From positions 53,059,001 to 53,123,000 of the forward strand of contig NC_084921.1 in NCBI RefSeq assembly GCF_958298935.1: a stretch of 64,000 nucleotides of DNA, given 5' to 3'. A program made the translations under genes and the position numbers. This DNA comes from Phragmites australis. Lineage: Eukaryota; Streptophyta; Magnoliopsida; Poales; Poaceae. A model generated the notes under the pieces. That model was not told the DNA's origin, searched no databases, and saw nothing but the letters and a program-made list of their open reading frames with translations. Shown in pieces: positions 43,630 through 54,864 of the stretch (position 1 is its first letter; each line of letters starts with the position of its first letter).

Positions 43630-45676
43630 TGGTTCTGTGGCTGGAAACGATGAGCAAAGCAATACTGATTCGGTGGAAATCTTCTGCTCCTACGTTTCCT
43701 CCTCCAAACTTCCCTGTACGTTGATGCTCTCTTCCCTTGTTCTTTCTCTATGGGATTGTGTGTGCAGAATGACTTGGATAAATAAAGGTAAAAAAGCAAA
43801 AGAAAAGCAAAAATCGACACGAAAGGTTACATATGAAATGTATTGAAAGCGTCATGCGTGAGCTGTTGTGAAGAGATGTATCTTGGCATGTAGATTGGAT
43901 AAGAACTGCTACAGATTGCAGTATTCAGCTTACCACTTTTAACTAAACACTCCTTAACTATCACTTGGGTTTTTATTTATTTTTGCTAGGCTGCTTCTAT
44001 TCTTTGGCACTTTTCCATGGGTGTGACCACTGTAATCATTTTGTTTACTACTGAATTGTGGCGTTATGTCATCCTAAATTAAATCAGGACACCAAATAGG
44101 TGGAGGGTTTGGCTACCATGTGAGTTTTTTTTGGCTTAGCCATAGCAAACACTTCTGCAGGTCTGAATGTTGTTGATGCTTTAGAGTATGTTGTCTGTGT
44201 GCCAAACTATAGCAATGTAAATAGCGTCTGTGCTGAACGAAGTAGCAGAGCTCATTGTGGTCCTCTTCTGTATTGCAGTTCAACAAGCTATTCTTGTCTT
44301 CAGGGTTCAGAGGCTGCTACTATCTGTATGATGAGATCACAGACAGCCTGACCCCCCTGACGGAGTTCATTTCTGCATTTCTTTGTACTCGGAGCATTCC
44401 AGTCATTTTGGCTGAAATTTCCTGTCCTACCTCAGGAAGCCTGGTTGGAGAAATATGGGGGTCCAACTCTTACGAGGCACCATTGGTTTGCAAATTGGCA
44501 TGCGTCTCCTTGCATACTTGACGAGAGTGTCAACAATGTCAAACCTGACCAATGAATCCAATTAATATCATGATGCTAGGATGAGCTTGGGTAGCAAGTG
44601 CGAACATAACATCAACGATGTCAGGCTCAATCAGACATGGAATACCTGAAGCACGAGATCAAGAATCAAACCTGACTAATGAATCCGACTAAGCATGCAT
44701 CAACACAGTCTCCTATAGGAAATGCTGGTGCCCTGTGCTGTGCACATGGAAATGTTGCTGCCACTCTGTCCCACAAGGAACATGGCATGCTTAATCATTT
44801 CTCGAAACAATGTATCGTCTTCTCGAATTATATGCCAGGGGTGTCAATTTAGGAGAACTTTTGTCATGTTCATTCATCTCAACATATGTCTCGCTTTCAC
44901 ATGTAAAACTACAGATATTTACAGAAACAAAGACACATTTCCGGTGGCACAATAGTATGGTTACGGGTTACCCAACAGCACAGGCTCGCACAGCTATGCA
45001 CATGCATGGATGGTTTACAGGTTATTCCATGCGAAAAAGGAAGATAATGGAATCGAGATGAGATCCATGTATACTAACTTTTGCAGCCTATCGTTGTTTT
45101 TAGTTCAGTATTAGGTCAAAAGCCACGGTGTAATCATGACTGAAGCCTGAAGCTGAACCTTTTATATTCTGAACGAGATCGCATGCAGGAGCGGCAAAAA
45201 GAATAAAAGAGGGAGAGCAGTGGTGATGAAGTAAGTTTAAGTACTTCTGCCGCCAACAGTCAGAGATGAGGAGAAACGTTGTCTCTTGATTACTAAAAGA
45301 TTTGCACATGGGCTAATCTTCATCAGCTATGCACAACTTAGGCACTAAAGAAAGTTTCCGTAAAATAAACATACGATGTGGAAATACACATAAACTTGTC
45401 TGGAAAATAAAATTCTTAATTCTAGCAACATATCAGCATTGCTAGTTAGAATGTCAAAATATTTTTTTTAAAAAAAGGGAGAAAAACGATGCATACGATA
45501 CTTATATTTTAATAACACAATTTCAAGCAAACAATAGAATTTCTCGGTCAACTTATAAGCATGGACATATGATGAATGTGTGTATGCGGGTTCACTTTTG
45601 CTAGTGGAAAATTAGACATCCTCTGATCCCTGTGCAGCAGTGCAAGTGCATTGTAATGCTGGGACTCATGATGTAA
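43630..45676. other. 3' UTR and intergenic sequence
   Basis: The first 200-300 bases are probably 3' UTR of the protease-like gene. Later sequence has small frames (for example near 44255-44521) without recognisable domains. No transposon was delimited. Confidence 0.35.
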
Positions 45677-46067
45677 GGTTATCTTCAGCAGCTATTATAA
45701 ATTTTCATTCTTAAAAACATTATTATAGTATCCATTATCACTATTACAGTATCCCTTATTTTTTCATCTCCAGCAGCTAACCTATTTTCTACCTTCTACT
45801 ACTCTTTTTCTTTCTCCGGTCCCGCTATGAGCCTCTGTAAACAGTACTACTATAGTGTTACTGCAGTAATGCTACAGCAACCTGGCGGTATTTTCCTCCC
45901 TCCGGACCTACTGTCAGCCTCTGTGTACAGTGTTGCTACAGGGTACGGTAGCGCACGGTAGCACTAGAGACAGAGTCCGGCGAGATGATTTTTCAGTGCT
46001 ACAGTACACCGCAAAAAGTACTGTACCACTGAATTCTACAAATTTGAAACCACTGCTGGAGTAGACC
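45677..46067. mobile_element. MITE with TAA target duplication
   Basis: The ends are GGTTATCTTCAGCAG and, as reverse complement, GGTCTACTCCAGCAG. TAA flanks both sides (45674-45676 and 46068-46070), as for PIF/Harbinger-related MITEs. It is 391 bp, with internal repeats of TGCTACAG- and CTGT-type phrases. Confidence 0.6.
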
Positions 46068-46249
46068 TAAGTAAAGAAAATACGTAGGCTTCTAAATAGC
46101 CAGCAAAATATAATTCATAATTAAGCTTACGGTCAATTTGAAATGCACAGGATATTTATATGGTATTGCTGCTGCTTTTTTAAAACAAATTACCAAGCAA
46201 AATATCTTTAGAACTGGGTAACAGTAGGATAAATGTACATTGATCAGAC

Positions 46250-46332
46250 TTTTTTTTTCGACGGAAGGGAGACACTCCACCACATTTTTATAAGAAGGCA
46301 CGGAGCCCGGATTCGAGCCCCAGCTCGGTTCG
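46250..46332 (-). mobile_element. Short SINE- or LINE-derived insertion with poly(A) and target duplication
   Basis: On the minus strand the insert contains GGGGCTCGAATCCGGGCTC, which resembles an RNA polymerase III B box, and ends in a run of nine A. Flanks TGTACATTGATCAGAC (46234-46249) and TGTTCATTGGTCAGAC (46333-46348) match at 14 of 16 bases. It is 83 bp and probably 5'-truncated. Confidence 0.6.
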
Positions 46333-46597
46333 TGTTCATTGGTCAGACATAAAGGACATTAATAATATTTTCATGTATTATATTGATGCCTAGTATGAAA
46401 AACATGACTTCTCAAATCTCCCACATAATTCAAAATTACCAAAGCAGCGAAAAGAACATGATTTCTGAATCATGACTTATGTCAGCATAGACTGTAAGCA
46501 GAAGTCAAGACATGCACATGCATATGAATATCAGAATGTAGCTGCCAAATGCGGGGACAATAGATAAAACTGGTAAGGTCTGGTCAATCCGGTCACT

Positions 46598-47441
46598 ATT
46601 TTTTTAATATAGATTAACTCAGTTTTTATTGAAAGTTAATATCAAAGTTTAAAAACAACAGAAGAGGAGGGAAACATAGGAAAGGTAACAGCTAGATTAC
46701 GAGCACACCAGAGAGATCGCATACACAGAGAGTAAGACAGATGTACATGTTAGAAAATTACATAAGGCCAGACGCCCCCGTGTCAAGCACAAATACATCA
46801 AAAGCCAGACCATATGCTGGAGAGAAGTAACGCAGCCACTCGCGGACCTATAAGGAAACACTGTCCATTACAAGCTTGTCGTCATGTTTGAGAAGGAGGC
46901 TCTATTTCTGCATGAAGGATATAACGAGGATCAGGACATCAACCGGCTTGGTGGGGAATTTCTTTTCGATGGCCATGGTGTTTCTTGTCCTCCATAGTGT
47001 CTAAGCAACACCTGCGAATAGGAAGAGGCCTAGGGTTTGAGAGATTTTGAGAAACTTCGAAAACCAGCTTACCCATAAATCAGCTACCGAAGCGGGGAAC
47101 CTATTCCACCCGAAGATATCTCTTAGAGCACTCCAAGAAAATTAGGCCAGAGAACATAAAAAAAAGATATGGTTAACATTCTCTAGCCTACTACACAAAC
47201 AACAATATAAGCTCATTTTCCAACCCCTCTTCTTTAGGGAGGAGGCAAAAAGGAGTTTGTTATGGAGCATCTGCCATATAAAGATTTTGATCCTGAGGGG
47301 GATTTTATAAGTCCAGAGCTTCCTAGCCTCCTTGCTAGAAACACACTCAAAAGTAAGAAACCTGTACATTGACCTGGTAGTAAATCTCCTTGATTTATCT
47401 AGGGGCCAGATTATCTCATCCTCCATTTCATTCATCTGGAC
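46598..47441 (-). mobile_element. LINE 3' fragment with reverse-transcriptase zinc-binding domain
   Basis: On the minus strand, 47435-47142 translates to WPLDKSRRFTTRSMYRFL, KIPLRIKIFIWQMLHNKLL and CCLCSRLENVNHIFFLC. This is the zf-RVT domain found after the reverse transcriptase of plant LINEs. Downstream sequence decays and ends near 46598 in an A-rich stretch after TTAATCTATATTAAAAAAA. No target duplication was found, and RT itself is absent. Confidence 0.75.
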
Positions 47442-48091
47442 GTGTTGCGGCCTGTCAGGATCCTAACCTTAGGTTCCCTTGTGCCTCCTGTATCAGTCTC
47501 TGGATCAAGTAACTGATACATACATAATTAAAAAAATAATATCAAATACATATTTTGAATAAAATAAAGTAAAAAAATTACCTAAAAAGAGTTAAAGATG
47601 GTTTTGTGGACAAAGATCCACAGCAAACCAGCCAACCAAAAGAGCTTACAGTGGAGCAGAGCGAAACGAACGATGCAACTCAATGCCACAAGCAACTCGG
47701 GTGCGGACGCGACCGTAGACTTCTTCTCTTTGACTTCAATTGGGTCGAGGTTGATCTCCATCTCAACAATCTGAAAGTAGCAAGACTGAGTACAGAAGGT
47801 ACTCAATAAATCCTATACTACTTCAAGGGGATTGATAGATGCATAATGGATATTTCAATGATAAGGCTTTACGGTATAGTTTTCAGTGTAAAGCAGGTTT
47901 TATGCAGTTATCTAGTTTAAAACAAGATAACATGATAACAAAGCTTTTAAAATAATTTTAAATCCAGAAAATAGTAACAAGTTATATCTAAGGATTTTTC
48001 TGTCCTGAGATAGGCTACACCTCTCTCTGCAGTCTCTTTTATCACATATGGTACACCTCTAGTACCACATAGATCCTAGCGAATTGAACCA
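47442..48091. other. Intergenic, no gene seen
   Basis: AT-rich sequence surrounds a small open stretch on both strands at 47580-47810, without a recognisable domain. Bases 48087-48091 (AACCA) are the left target duplication of the solo LTR. Confidence 0.35.
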
Positions 48092-49476
48092 TGTCGGAGG
48101 GTGAACTCCTGTCGCAGGGATCCCGAGAGACCCCTTTTTAGAGATTCGGCCGGGGGGATGATCCTGGAAAAGCTTGTTTGGGAAATAAGCGGGAACGGAA
48201 ACAAATGCGATGGCTGGCGGGAGATGATTGCCCTAATGCGAGAAAAAATGGGTGCACCGGGGTTTAGACAGGTTCGGGCCGCACGGAGGCGTAACACTCT
48301 ACTCCTGTGTGAGCGCTATATTTATCCTTGAAGGGAATTCTTCAAGGATGTATCTGGTTCTAAGGGGAGAGCCGTTTACAAAGAGCTTGAGGCTCTCGTG
48401 TTCTAGCTTGGCTTGAGCTGGTTCGAGCGTCTGCGTCCTCTTCTTCACATACTTTCGGTTCCTTCGGTCTTGTTCGTCGGGGGGTCCTCTCTTTTTTTAG
48501 TGTTCTCCATCCTTTCCTTTTATAGGCGCGCCGACCTCAACATATCCTGAATGGGAAAGAGGGGATGCGAATGCCAAGGTGCCACGGAGAAAGGCGTAAT
48601 CATTTCATCTTGACGAAGTGACAGGGGCGGTGGAGAAATGCGGCGCGCATCCGACCACCCGCCACTGTGGAAGCCCTCGGGCGCCATAAAGGGGGCCCGC
48701 CGGGCAGCCTCAGAGGTGTCCGGTGCGCCCACCCTGTCTTGTTCTTCCGCCATGGCAGGGTGGCAGACGGAGCGCTTCGATCTTGGCAACGTTATCCCGA
48801 GGCACCCGGATGAAACGGGACGGGACCCGTGCATTTAATGGACCCACGCCCCCCCCTGCCAGTGCATGGCAGGGTCTGACACTGGGGCGTGGGCAGCTGA
48901 GAATGTCAGGATGTCAGGCCGCGCGTGCCTATTAAATGCGGCATTGGGCCTTTGACTGGATGACACCCTGACGACGGGACCCTTCGGGTCGTCGAATGAT
49001 CTTGCGCGAACCTTCGGGGAACCGAGTCCTCGGGGGCTGCCACGTGCAGCCCCGAGCACTCTCTCCCGAGCACTTGAGTGAGACCTTCGGGGAACCGAGT
49101 CCTCGGGGGCTGCCACGTGCAGCCTCGAGCACTCTCTCCCGAGCACTCCGGTGGGACCTTCGGGGCACCGAGTCCTCGGGGGCTGCCACGTGCAGCCCCG
49201 AGCACTCTCTCCCGAGCACTCCGATGGGACCTTCGGGGCACCGAGTCCTCGGGGGCTGCCACGTGCAGCCCCGAGCACTCTCTCCCGAGCACTTCATTCC
49301 CGGTATTTGGGCTCTGCGGATCATCGGGGAATTAGGGTGCTCGGGAACCAGAGGCGGCGGCCCCGAGCACCTTCTCCCGGGACTTAGCTTCTTCTTACCT
49401 TGCGGGGTGGTGACATGTGGCGGATGGCCGGCCTGGTCTCGGGACTTAGGGACCCCTGGTTCTGAATACACCGACA
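48092..49476 (+). mobile_element. Solo LTR 1 (gypsy-type family), 5-bp target duplication
   Basis: The sequence starts TGTCGGAGG and ends CACCGACA, and is flanked by AACCA on both sides (48087-48091 and 49477-49481). It shares its full length with 56080-57485, including the phrase GGTTTAGACAGGTTCGGGCC, common in grass LTRs. No primer-binding site or polypurine tract adjoins it, so it is a solo LTR left by recombination between the two LTRs of an element. It is 1,385 bp. A TTTTATAGG stretch near 48518 could be its TATA box. The long open frames inside are chance. Confidence 0.9.
49011..49295 (+). repeat. Four 73-bp direct repeats with G-boxes inside solo LTR 1
   Basis: CCTTCGGGG begins units at 49011, 49084, 49157 and 49230, exactly 73 bases apart. 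Each unit contains CCGAGTCCTCGGGGGCTGCC, then ACGTGCAGCCCCGAG, so each holds a CACGTG G-box within a near-palindrome. G-boxes are bound by plant bZIP and bHLH factors. Confidence 0.85.
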
Positions 49477-51479
49477 AACCAGCAACTTCATCATACGGAC
49501 ATCTAGTCCACACACTCACTCATCAAGACACACACATCCTGAGTCTAATCAAACGTGACCATGCCTTTTCATATCTATGACCGCATAAACGGCTATTCGA
49601 ATAATTTTACACTCTGCAGAGGTTGTACACTGTACCCATACAATATGCTCTGCCTCCATCCGTTGCAGATGGAGGAGTGAATCATACCGAGACACTCTAA
49701 TCATTTTTTCTACTGGGCCTTTCTACGTGATCCATCAAGTGCTTCAGGTCTCGTATAGAGGGCAGACCCACGATTCGGCTGGGGCGAAAACTCCTTCACG
49801 CAGAACCTAAAGACACCTGACTCAATATTGCCTCCCAGGCCTCCTAGTATGATGTCTAACTCGATCCAGTGAAAGAAAAGTCAAGTCCTGCCCATTCAAA
49901 CCGTATGTTTGCACATGGTGGCTAAGCATGACGGTGCAAGATTCAGTGCTTATACGGTTGGGGCAAGCACTATCATTGGCACTGAGTATCACCTAAAGCA
50001 TCCAACGTATGAGATAGCCTCCAAATTTCAGAGTACTAATCCGCTTGCCCCCACCAAAACAGTTTTTACCTATTTTACATATCTCTTACCATATCCCACA
50101 CAACATCAAGGGTTTCACAACCATCAAAGATTCATGGTATATGAGTTTAACATAAATAACATTAAATCGATATCTCCGAAGAGATGTATTTTAAAAGCGA
50201 TATCTCCAAAAAGGTGTATTCCATTCTAAGCAAGCTAGATATTAAGGCGTCGTCCGACGTTAATATAGATAACGACAGAAAATCCTAGGATGATATGTAT
50301 TTCGGATGAGACATTTAAGGTATGGCCGTCCGACGATACAATTGGCTCTAGCACTTTTTGTACTCACCACATGCTGATCTAATGGTAAGGTAAGCCGATT
50401 ATCATATGCCATGCTGACACTTGCCTTGCGGCTTTATGACGCGTAAGAGAAAAAGAAAAGGAGAAGCAAGGTGGCGAGGAGCCGGAGGTGTCTGGGACAC
50501 GCTCGCGGTAACCCCAGTGCCATAGAGTCATTGCAAGTGGGTGGTTCCAGGTATGAAAAAGGTTGGCTCGAGTACCACCTTATGTGTATTTTTGTGAGTA
50601 GCACAAGCCGAATGGTCATCGAGTCATGTGGGTAAAGTTGTACCCCCTGCAGGGTGTAAAAATATTTCGAAATACCGCGCTCTCGGTCATGAGCATGCTA
50701 TTGTTTCATTTGTATCGGTCATAGAGTTTACGAATGTGGGATAAGGTTATGGTATGATGGAATTGGTTGTTAGTTTGTTGATGAGATACTATGGTTACTA
50801 CACATACATGTTCAAGTTGTGGTCTACAGGGTAGAAAGGTAGTTATTTTTGAGTTAAGTATAGATGCTTACACATATGTGTTTAGGTTGCTTACCGCATA
50901 TGTTTTACTTAACCTTGTAGCCTACTCTTGCTAACAGCTCAATGCATAATCTTTAGGGTCGAGCTACGTATGTGTGCTCTATATGGATTAAGTTTTGCGA
51001 GTACATTCGTACTCATGCCTGCGCTTTCAAGTTCTGCTGGTGAGGGTGAGGCGGTGTTTAGCTACTTCGTGCCCACCGATGCTGGTGGTGGGCAAGAGTA
51101 GTGCATCGTACTCTGGTGAGACGTAGCTTTTGGGCTGGAGCTTAAGGGCATATGACTCCACTCTCCTTTTGTTGTTGTTAAGATTTTAATCTTCCGTTTC
51201 GTAGTTTCTCTTTGTATAAACTGTTGCAAATAGTTGCATGCTTAAGAACTTGTAATATAACTTTAATTACTCGCCCTTTCTTAAGTTATGTTGTGATATA
51301 CATGTTGGAAAGGCATGTGTTCCGATCTTGAACACAAAACACGTGCCGGGACTACCGGGATGGTATTCTGATTAATCATTGAGGTTGTACTTATGAATAA
51401 TGATCCTCCTGATGATTAATTAGAATACTGTTTGAACGGTTTCTCACATCAGTCTGCTTGCATTTGTAGCAGACTAGGT
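49477..51479. other. Retroelement-like non-coding sequence
   Basis: No coding domain was found. Stretches near 50350 and 51000 contain TTTGTACTCACC and GAGTACATTCGTACTCATGC, which resemble LTR sequences of grass gypsy elements. No borders could be set. Confidence 0.3.
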
Positions 51480-52710
51480 CATTTGTGCAATCCGCTTGAT
51501 GATGCCTATCTTGTTGGCATCTAAAGCATCTAATCTTCTCAGCGGCCTTAGGCGGTTTTAGTTGTTTACCTTTGAAACCATGACGATTCTGAACCCATTG
51601 TTGTTGCCCTCTCTGCTGCCAGTCCAGTCACTGTGAAAAAGAGTTGGCACGATTTGACCAGCTATCACATTACAGGACAGGATTGAGACGCAAGAGATGC
51701 CATCCACTAAAAGACACTAAATCTCTGCATTTAACAACTATATTTCAGCTATTAAGTAACTACTATCAACATGAGAATCCCCTAATCACACATCCATGTA
51801 TGGAATGAGAAAATTAAACCCCATGTGCAGGGGGCAAAGATTACATACCAAAACCCTAGCGCTGATCTCCAAATCAACCCATTTTTTGTCAACCAAAGGT
51901 AGAGAGGTATACTCTCTAAAGACATTTGCTTCGCTTTCTCCATAGGTTTATATGTTCTTGAGGAGTTTTTCTTGTCTTTGTTTGCCTTCTCCTTTTTTGC
52001 ATAGTCACCGTAACTTGTTTCTTCATCAAAGTCACTTAAGTTATCATCTTCATAGCCTTTATCATCATCATCTTCGTCTGGCTTGGAAGATGGGCCATCA
52101 GTGGAGGTTTTATCATTGAAGCCTTCCATAATATATCTAATTAGATGCCCTCCCTATTAAAAAAGACCTCAATGAAGTTCTTGATCTTATAGGATCCATG
52201 CATACGACCTTAACTCTCACAGGATCATTCTTCAGAAGGCTGAGCTCATCCACCACAATGGGCTCAGTCACCACAGCAGTGAGCTCCTTCACAGATTCTA
52301 CATCCTTAGCAAAAGCAAGGATTCCATAAATTTTGACCTAGACAGACTTCAAGATATCGGTAATATATAGATCCTTCTCATGGGTGCTAATTTTGACTTT
52401 CAGATTGTGCAGAGCTAGCTCAACGAAGTTAAACCTAGTGAAGATTGTGAGAGACTCTTTGGTGGTTAACACCACCATAAATTCATTCTCATCAAGCTAT
52501 GTCACTTTCCAGTCCCATTTCGGGTTAATAAGATGTTTAAATTCGACTCAATTTTCTAGACTATGACCTCACCCGTGAGGACATAAAGAGCTAGTAGTTT
52601 GGAAAAGCTAGATCTTTTCCGCTAGGATGTGGATAGAGTAGAACCCAAAATTTAGGTGGCGAAACCAACCATTTGGATTTTCTTGATTTTGCCAAAACCG
52701 GTTGCACAAT
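51480..52710 (-). pseudogene. Broken DUF4283 / zinc-knuckle ORF1 of a LINE-like element
   Basis: On the minus strand, 52560-52150 translates with stops to ENEFMVVLTTKESLTIFTRF, NLKVKISTHEKD, VKIYGILAFAKDVESVKEL and EPIVVDELSLLKNDPVRVKV, the pattern of the DUF4283 domain. An acidic linker (DDDDKGYEDDNLSDFDEE) follows at about 52130-51930. The end, near 51560-51480, reads CFRCQQDRHHQADC and CYKCKQ, a CCHC zinc knuckle. Stops and a non-homologous stretch between the linker and knuckle break it. These domains belong to ORF1-like, RNA-binding proteins of plant retroelements. Confidence 0.7.
51515..51896. repeat. 390-bp direct repeat, copy 1
   Basis: This copy runs from the zinc-knuckle coding stretch through CTGCTGCCAGTCCAGTCACT and CACTAAAAGACACTAAATCT to a break after CAACCA. 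It is highly similar to 52731-53117, differing by scattered bases and a few short indels. Confidence 0.85.
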
Positions 52711-52730
52711 CCATAACTATGTATATTTAT

Positions 52731-53117
52731 TAGTATCTAAAGTATCTAATCTTCTCAGCGGTCTTAGATGGTTTTGGTTCTTTACCTTTGAAGCCCTGAC
52801 GATTTTGAACCCATTATTATTGCCCTACCTGCTGCCAGTCCAGTCACTATGAAAAAGAGTTGGCACGATTTGACCAGCTATCACATTCCAGGACAGGATT
52901 GAGACGCAAGAGATGCCATCCACTAAAAGACACTAAATCTCTGCATTTAACAACTAATATTTCAGCTATTAGTAAGTAACTACTATCAACAAGAGAATCC
53001 CCTAATCACACATCCATGTGTGGAAAGAGAAAATTAAACCCCATGTGCAGAGGGCAAAGATTACATACCAAAACCCTAGCGCTGATCTCCAAATCAGCCC
53101 ATTTTTTATCAACCAAA
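52731..53117. repeat. 390-bp direct repeat, copy 2
   Basis: This copy is the partner of 51515-51896 and ends at the same CAACCA break. Its zinc-knuckle part is more decayed, with stops in the first cysteine region. It lies about 140 bases from the stop codon of the cysteine-rich gene, so it may lie in or next to that gene's 3' UTR. Confidence 0.85.
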
Positions 53118-53258
53118 TCAAATGTAGCAATGATGATATCAAAATAGCTACAAATAATAACAATTGCCACTTAACTAAGCATCGGTGGGGAATTATATAT
53201 ATTCCTCCGTACCCCACACACTCTCTCTCACGAATTAATCCCGCCCGCGAGGACCAGC

Positions 53259-53699
53259 TCAGAGGTTGCAGCCGAGGCAGTCGCAGGACTTGGGCGTGAA
53301 AGAGCAGTACCCGAAGGGGCGGTTGGGGATGTTGCAGTTGATGGAGTAGCAGCAGGGGGCGAGCACGCAGGCGCCCCTGGCTCCGCCGCAGCAGGTGCAG
53401 GGCGCGCAGAGCTGGAAGCTCCCCAGCCGGCGCCGCGTCTCGTTCAGGCTCAGCACCATGGCGCCGAGCTCCGCCGCCGGGGCCACCGGCACCAGCTCCC
53501 GCGGCGCCGGCCCGGACTCCGCGCCCGGAGCCTGCGCGCTGTACAATGTGAGCGGGATTGCACGAAACCCAAGCTAGATTCGGGGAGGCTGCCTGGGTTG
53601 GCCGAGAAGACGCTGACGTACCTGGGAGCAGTTGGAGGCCGCGGCCGCGGAGGGGAGGAGCAGGAAGAGGAGCGGGAGGAGGGAGAGGAGGCTGCGCAT
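53259..53699 (-). CDS. Small secreted cysteine-rich protein (12-Cys C-terminal domain)
   Basis: Exon 1 is 53699-53622 and exon 2 is 53531-53259, with a 90-base GT..AG intron and phase 0, giving 116 residues. Residues 1-21 are a clear signal peptide (MRSLLSLLPLLFLLLPSAAA). A Pro/Ala-rich spacer follows, and then from residue about 69 a domain with 12 cysteines: CAPCTCC, a GAC, PCCYSINC, NRPFGYC, then PKSCDCLGC and the end. The even cysteine number suggests disulfides and an apoplastic location. It resembles a plant-specific family that I recall as DUF7866; I cannot verify this. It is not a stomagen/EPF type by spacing. A GT..AG alternative acceptor seven bases upstream (53538) would break the frame. 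Function is unknown. Confidence 0.8.
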
Positions 53700-53947
53700 G
53701 GCTGCTTGGCTAGGGTTTTGGTGATGGTTGTGGCGGTGGCGTGTGCAGTTGCAGTGGGGATTGGATGGAAGAAGCTAGAGAAGGGAGAGAAGGGACAGGT
53801 TGAAGGAGATGGTGGAAAGGGGGAGGGCGGATCGGGAGAGGGAAGCTGGAAAAGGAAGTGAAGTGAAGATGTAAAAGTGAGAGCGAGAGAACACCTTTTC
53901 GGAGAAAGCCGGGGCACGGGTCGGGATGGGAGATTTGCAATTGAAAA

Positions 53948-53949
<2 letters not shown>

Positions 53950-53981
<32 letters not shown>
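53950..53981. repeat. (CT)n microsatellite upstream of the cysteine-rich gene
   Basis: This is a CT tract of 32 bases followed by a CG-alternating stretch (53982-53995). On the coding strand it is a GA repeat about 250 bases upstream of the ATG, where GA repeats often occur in plant leaders and promoters. Confidence 0.9.
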
Positions 53982-53983
<2 letters not shown>

Positions 53984-53999
53984 CGCGCGCGCGCGTGCA

Positions 54000-54864
54000 C
54001 CAGCTGACGCCATAGACTCGTGCTATGACACCATGGTGCAGAGTGGAGGAAGATGTTGGGAATCTTCCCAGTATGACTAGTGGTTTATAGAGAAGTGTAT
54101 TTAATTATTTCTATATATTATTTTAGTCAATCTCTCGTTCTATTTTACACTTTATTCTATCATCTGATCTAACAGACGTAGGTTCTGCATCCGTTTATAT
54201 AGACAAGTATAATTATCACTTTTATAAATTATCTTTATATGAGGAACTAATTATAATATTAATTCTTGTATACGCTGACGTGACTTCAAATTTAATCAAT
54301 TAAATAGAAACTCAGCTCAGTTTATCCAGATAGAAACTCTTCTTTTAAACAAATATGATTTTATTGAGTCTATTTATACGATATATCTATATAAAATCTG
54401 ATCCAGTAATCAAACACACCATAAGGGCACACCAAGAAACATGAGATAGAAAACGGGCACTCGAATACTCGATCGATCTGATAATCGGAAGATCGCCCAT
54501 AATTCAGGTGATTCCTGCAGGTTTGACGGCATATTGATACTACCAGGTGCAGCAGCAGATGGGTCCGTCTCCCAGTACTACTAGACGTGTGTGCTTGATG
54601 GACGAATCTGTCGGGTCCTTGATACCAAGCAAGATCGCAACCTTGGCAGGCTGCTGGATTTACCAGGTTACACGGAGATCCTACGATGATTTAGGAGGTC
54701 TGTCTGCCAGTGCCACGACTCACTGTACAACCAACCTAAATGTCTGACCATGCAATGATATAATTGGGTTGCAGAAACCCATGCGCTTTTGATCTCCCTT
54801 TTACCTTTCACCACCTGGTTTGAGGTCTTGAGGATGTGGATACCATGATTCAGGATCAGCAGTG
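54000..54864. other. AT-rich intergenic sequence, no gene seen
   Basis: The stretch holds the promoter side of the cysteine-rich gene and then AT-rich DNA. Reading frames are short and unrecognisable. Confidence 0.35.

Noticed and set aside
49011..49295. CRISPR-like array
   Set aside because: The units are nearly identical along their full 73 bp, with no distinct spacers, lie inside a plant LTR, and the organism is eukaryotic.
48835..49580. Open frames of 128-195 codons on both strands within the LTR repeat array
   Set aside because: They arise from the GC-rich 73-bp repeats. Since 73 is not a multiple of three, the peptide phase rotates, and all frames look alike. No domain is seen.
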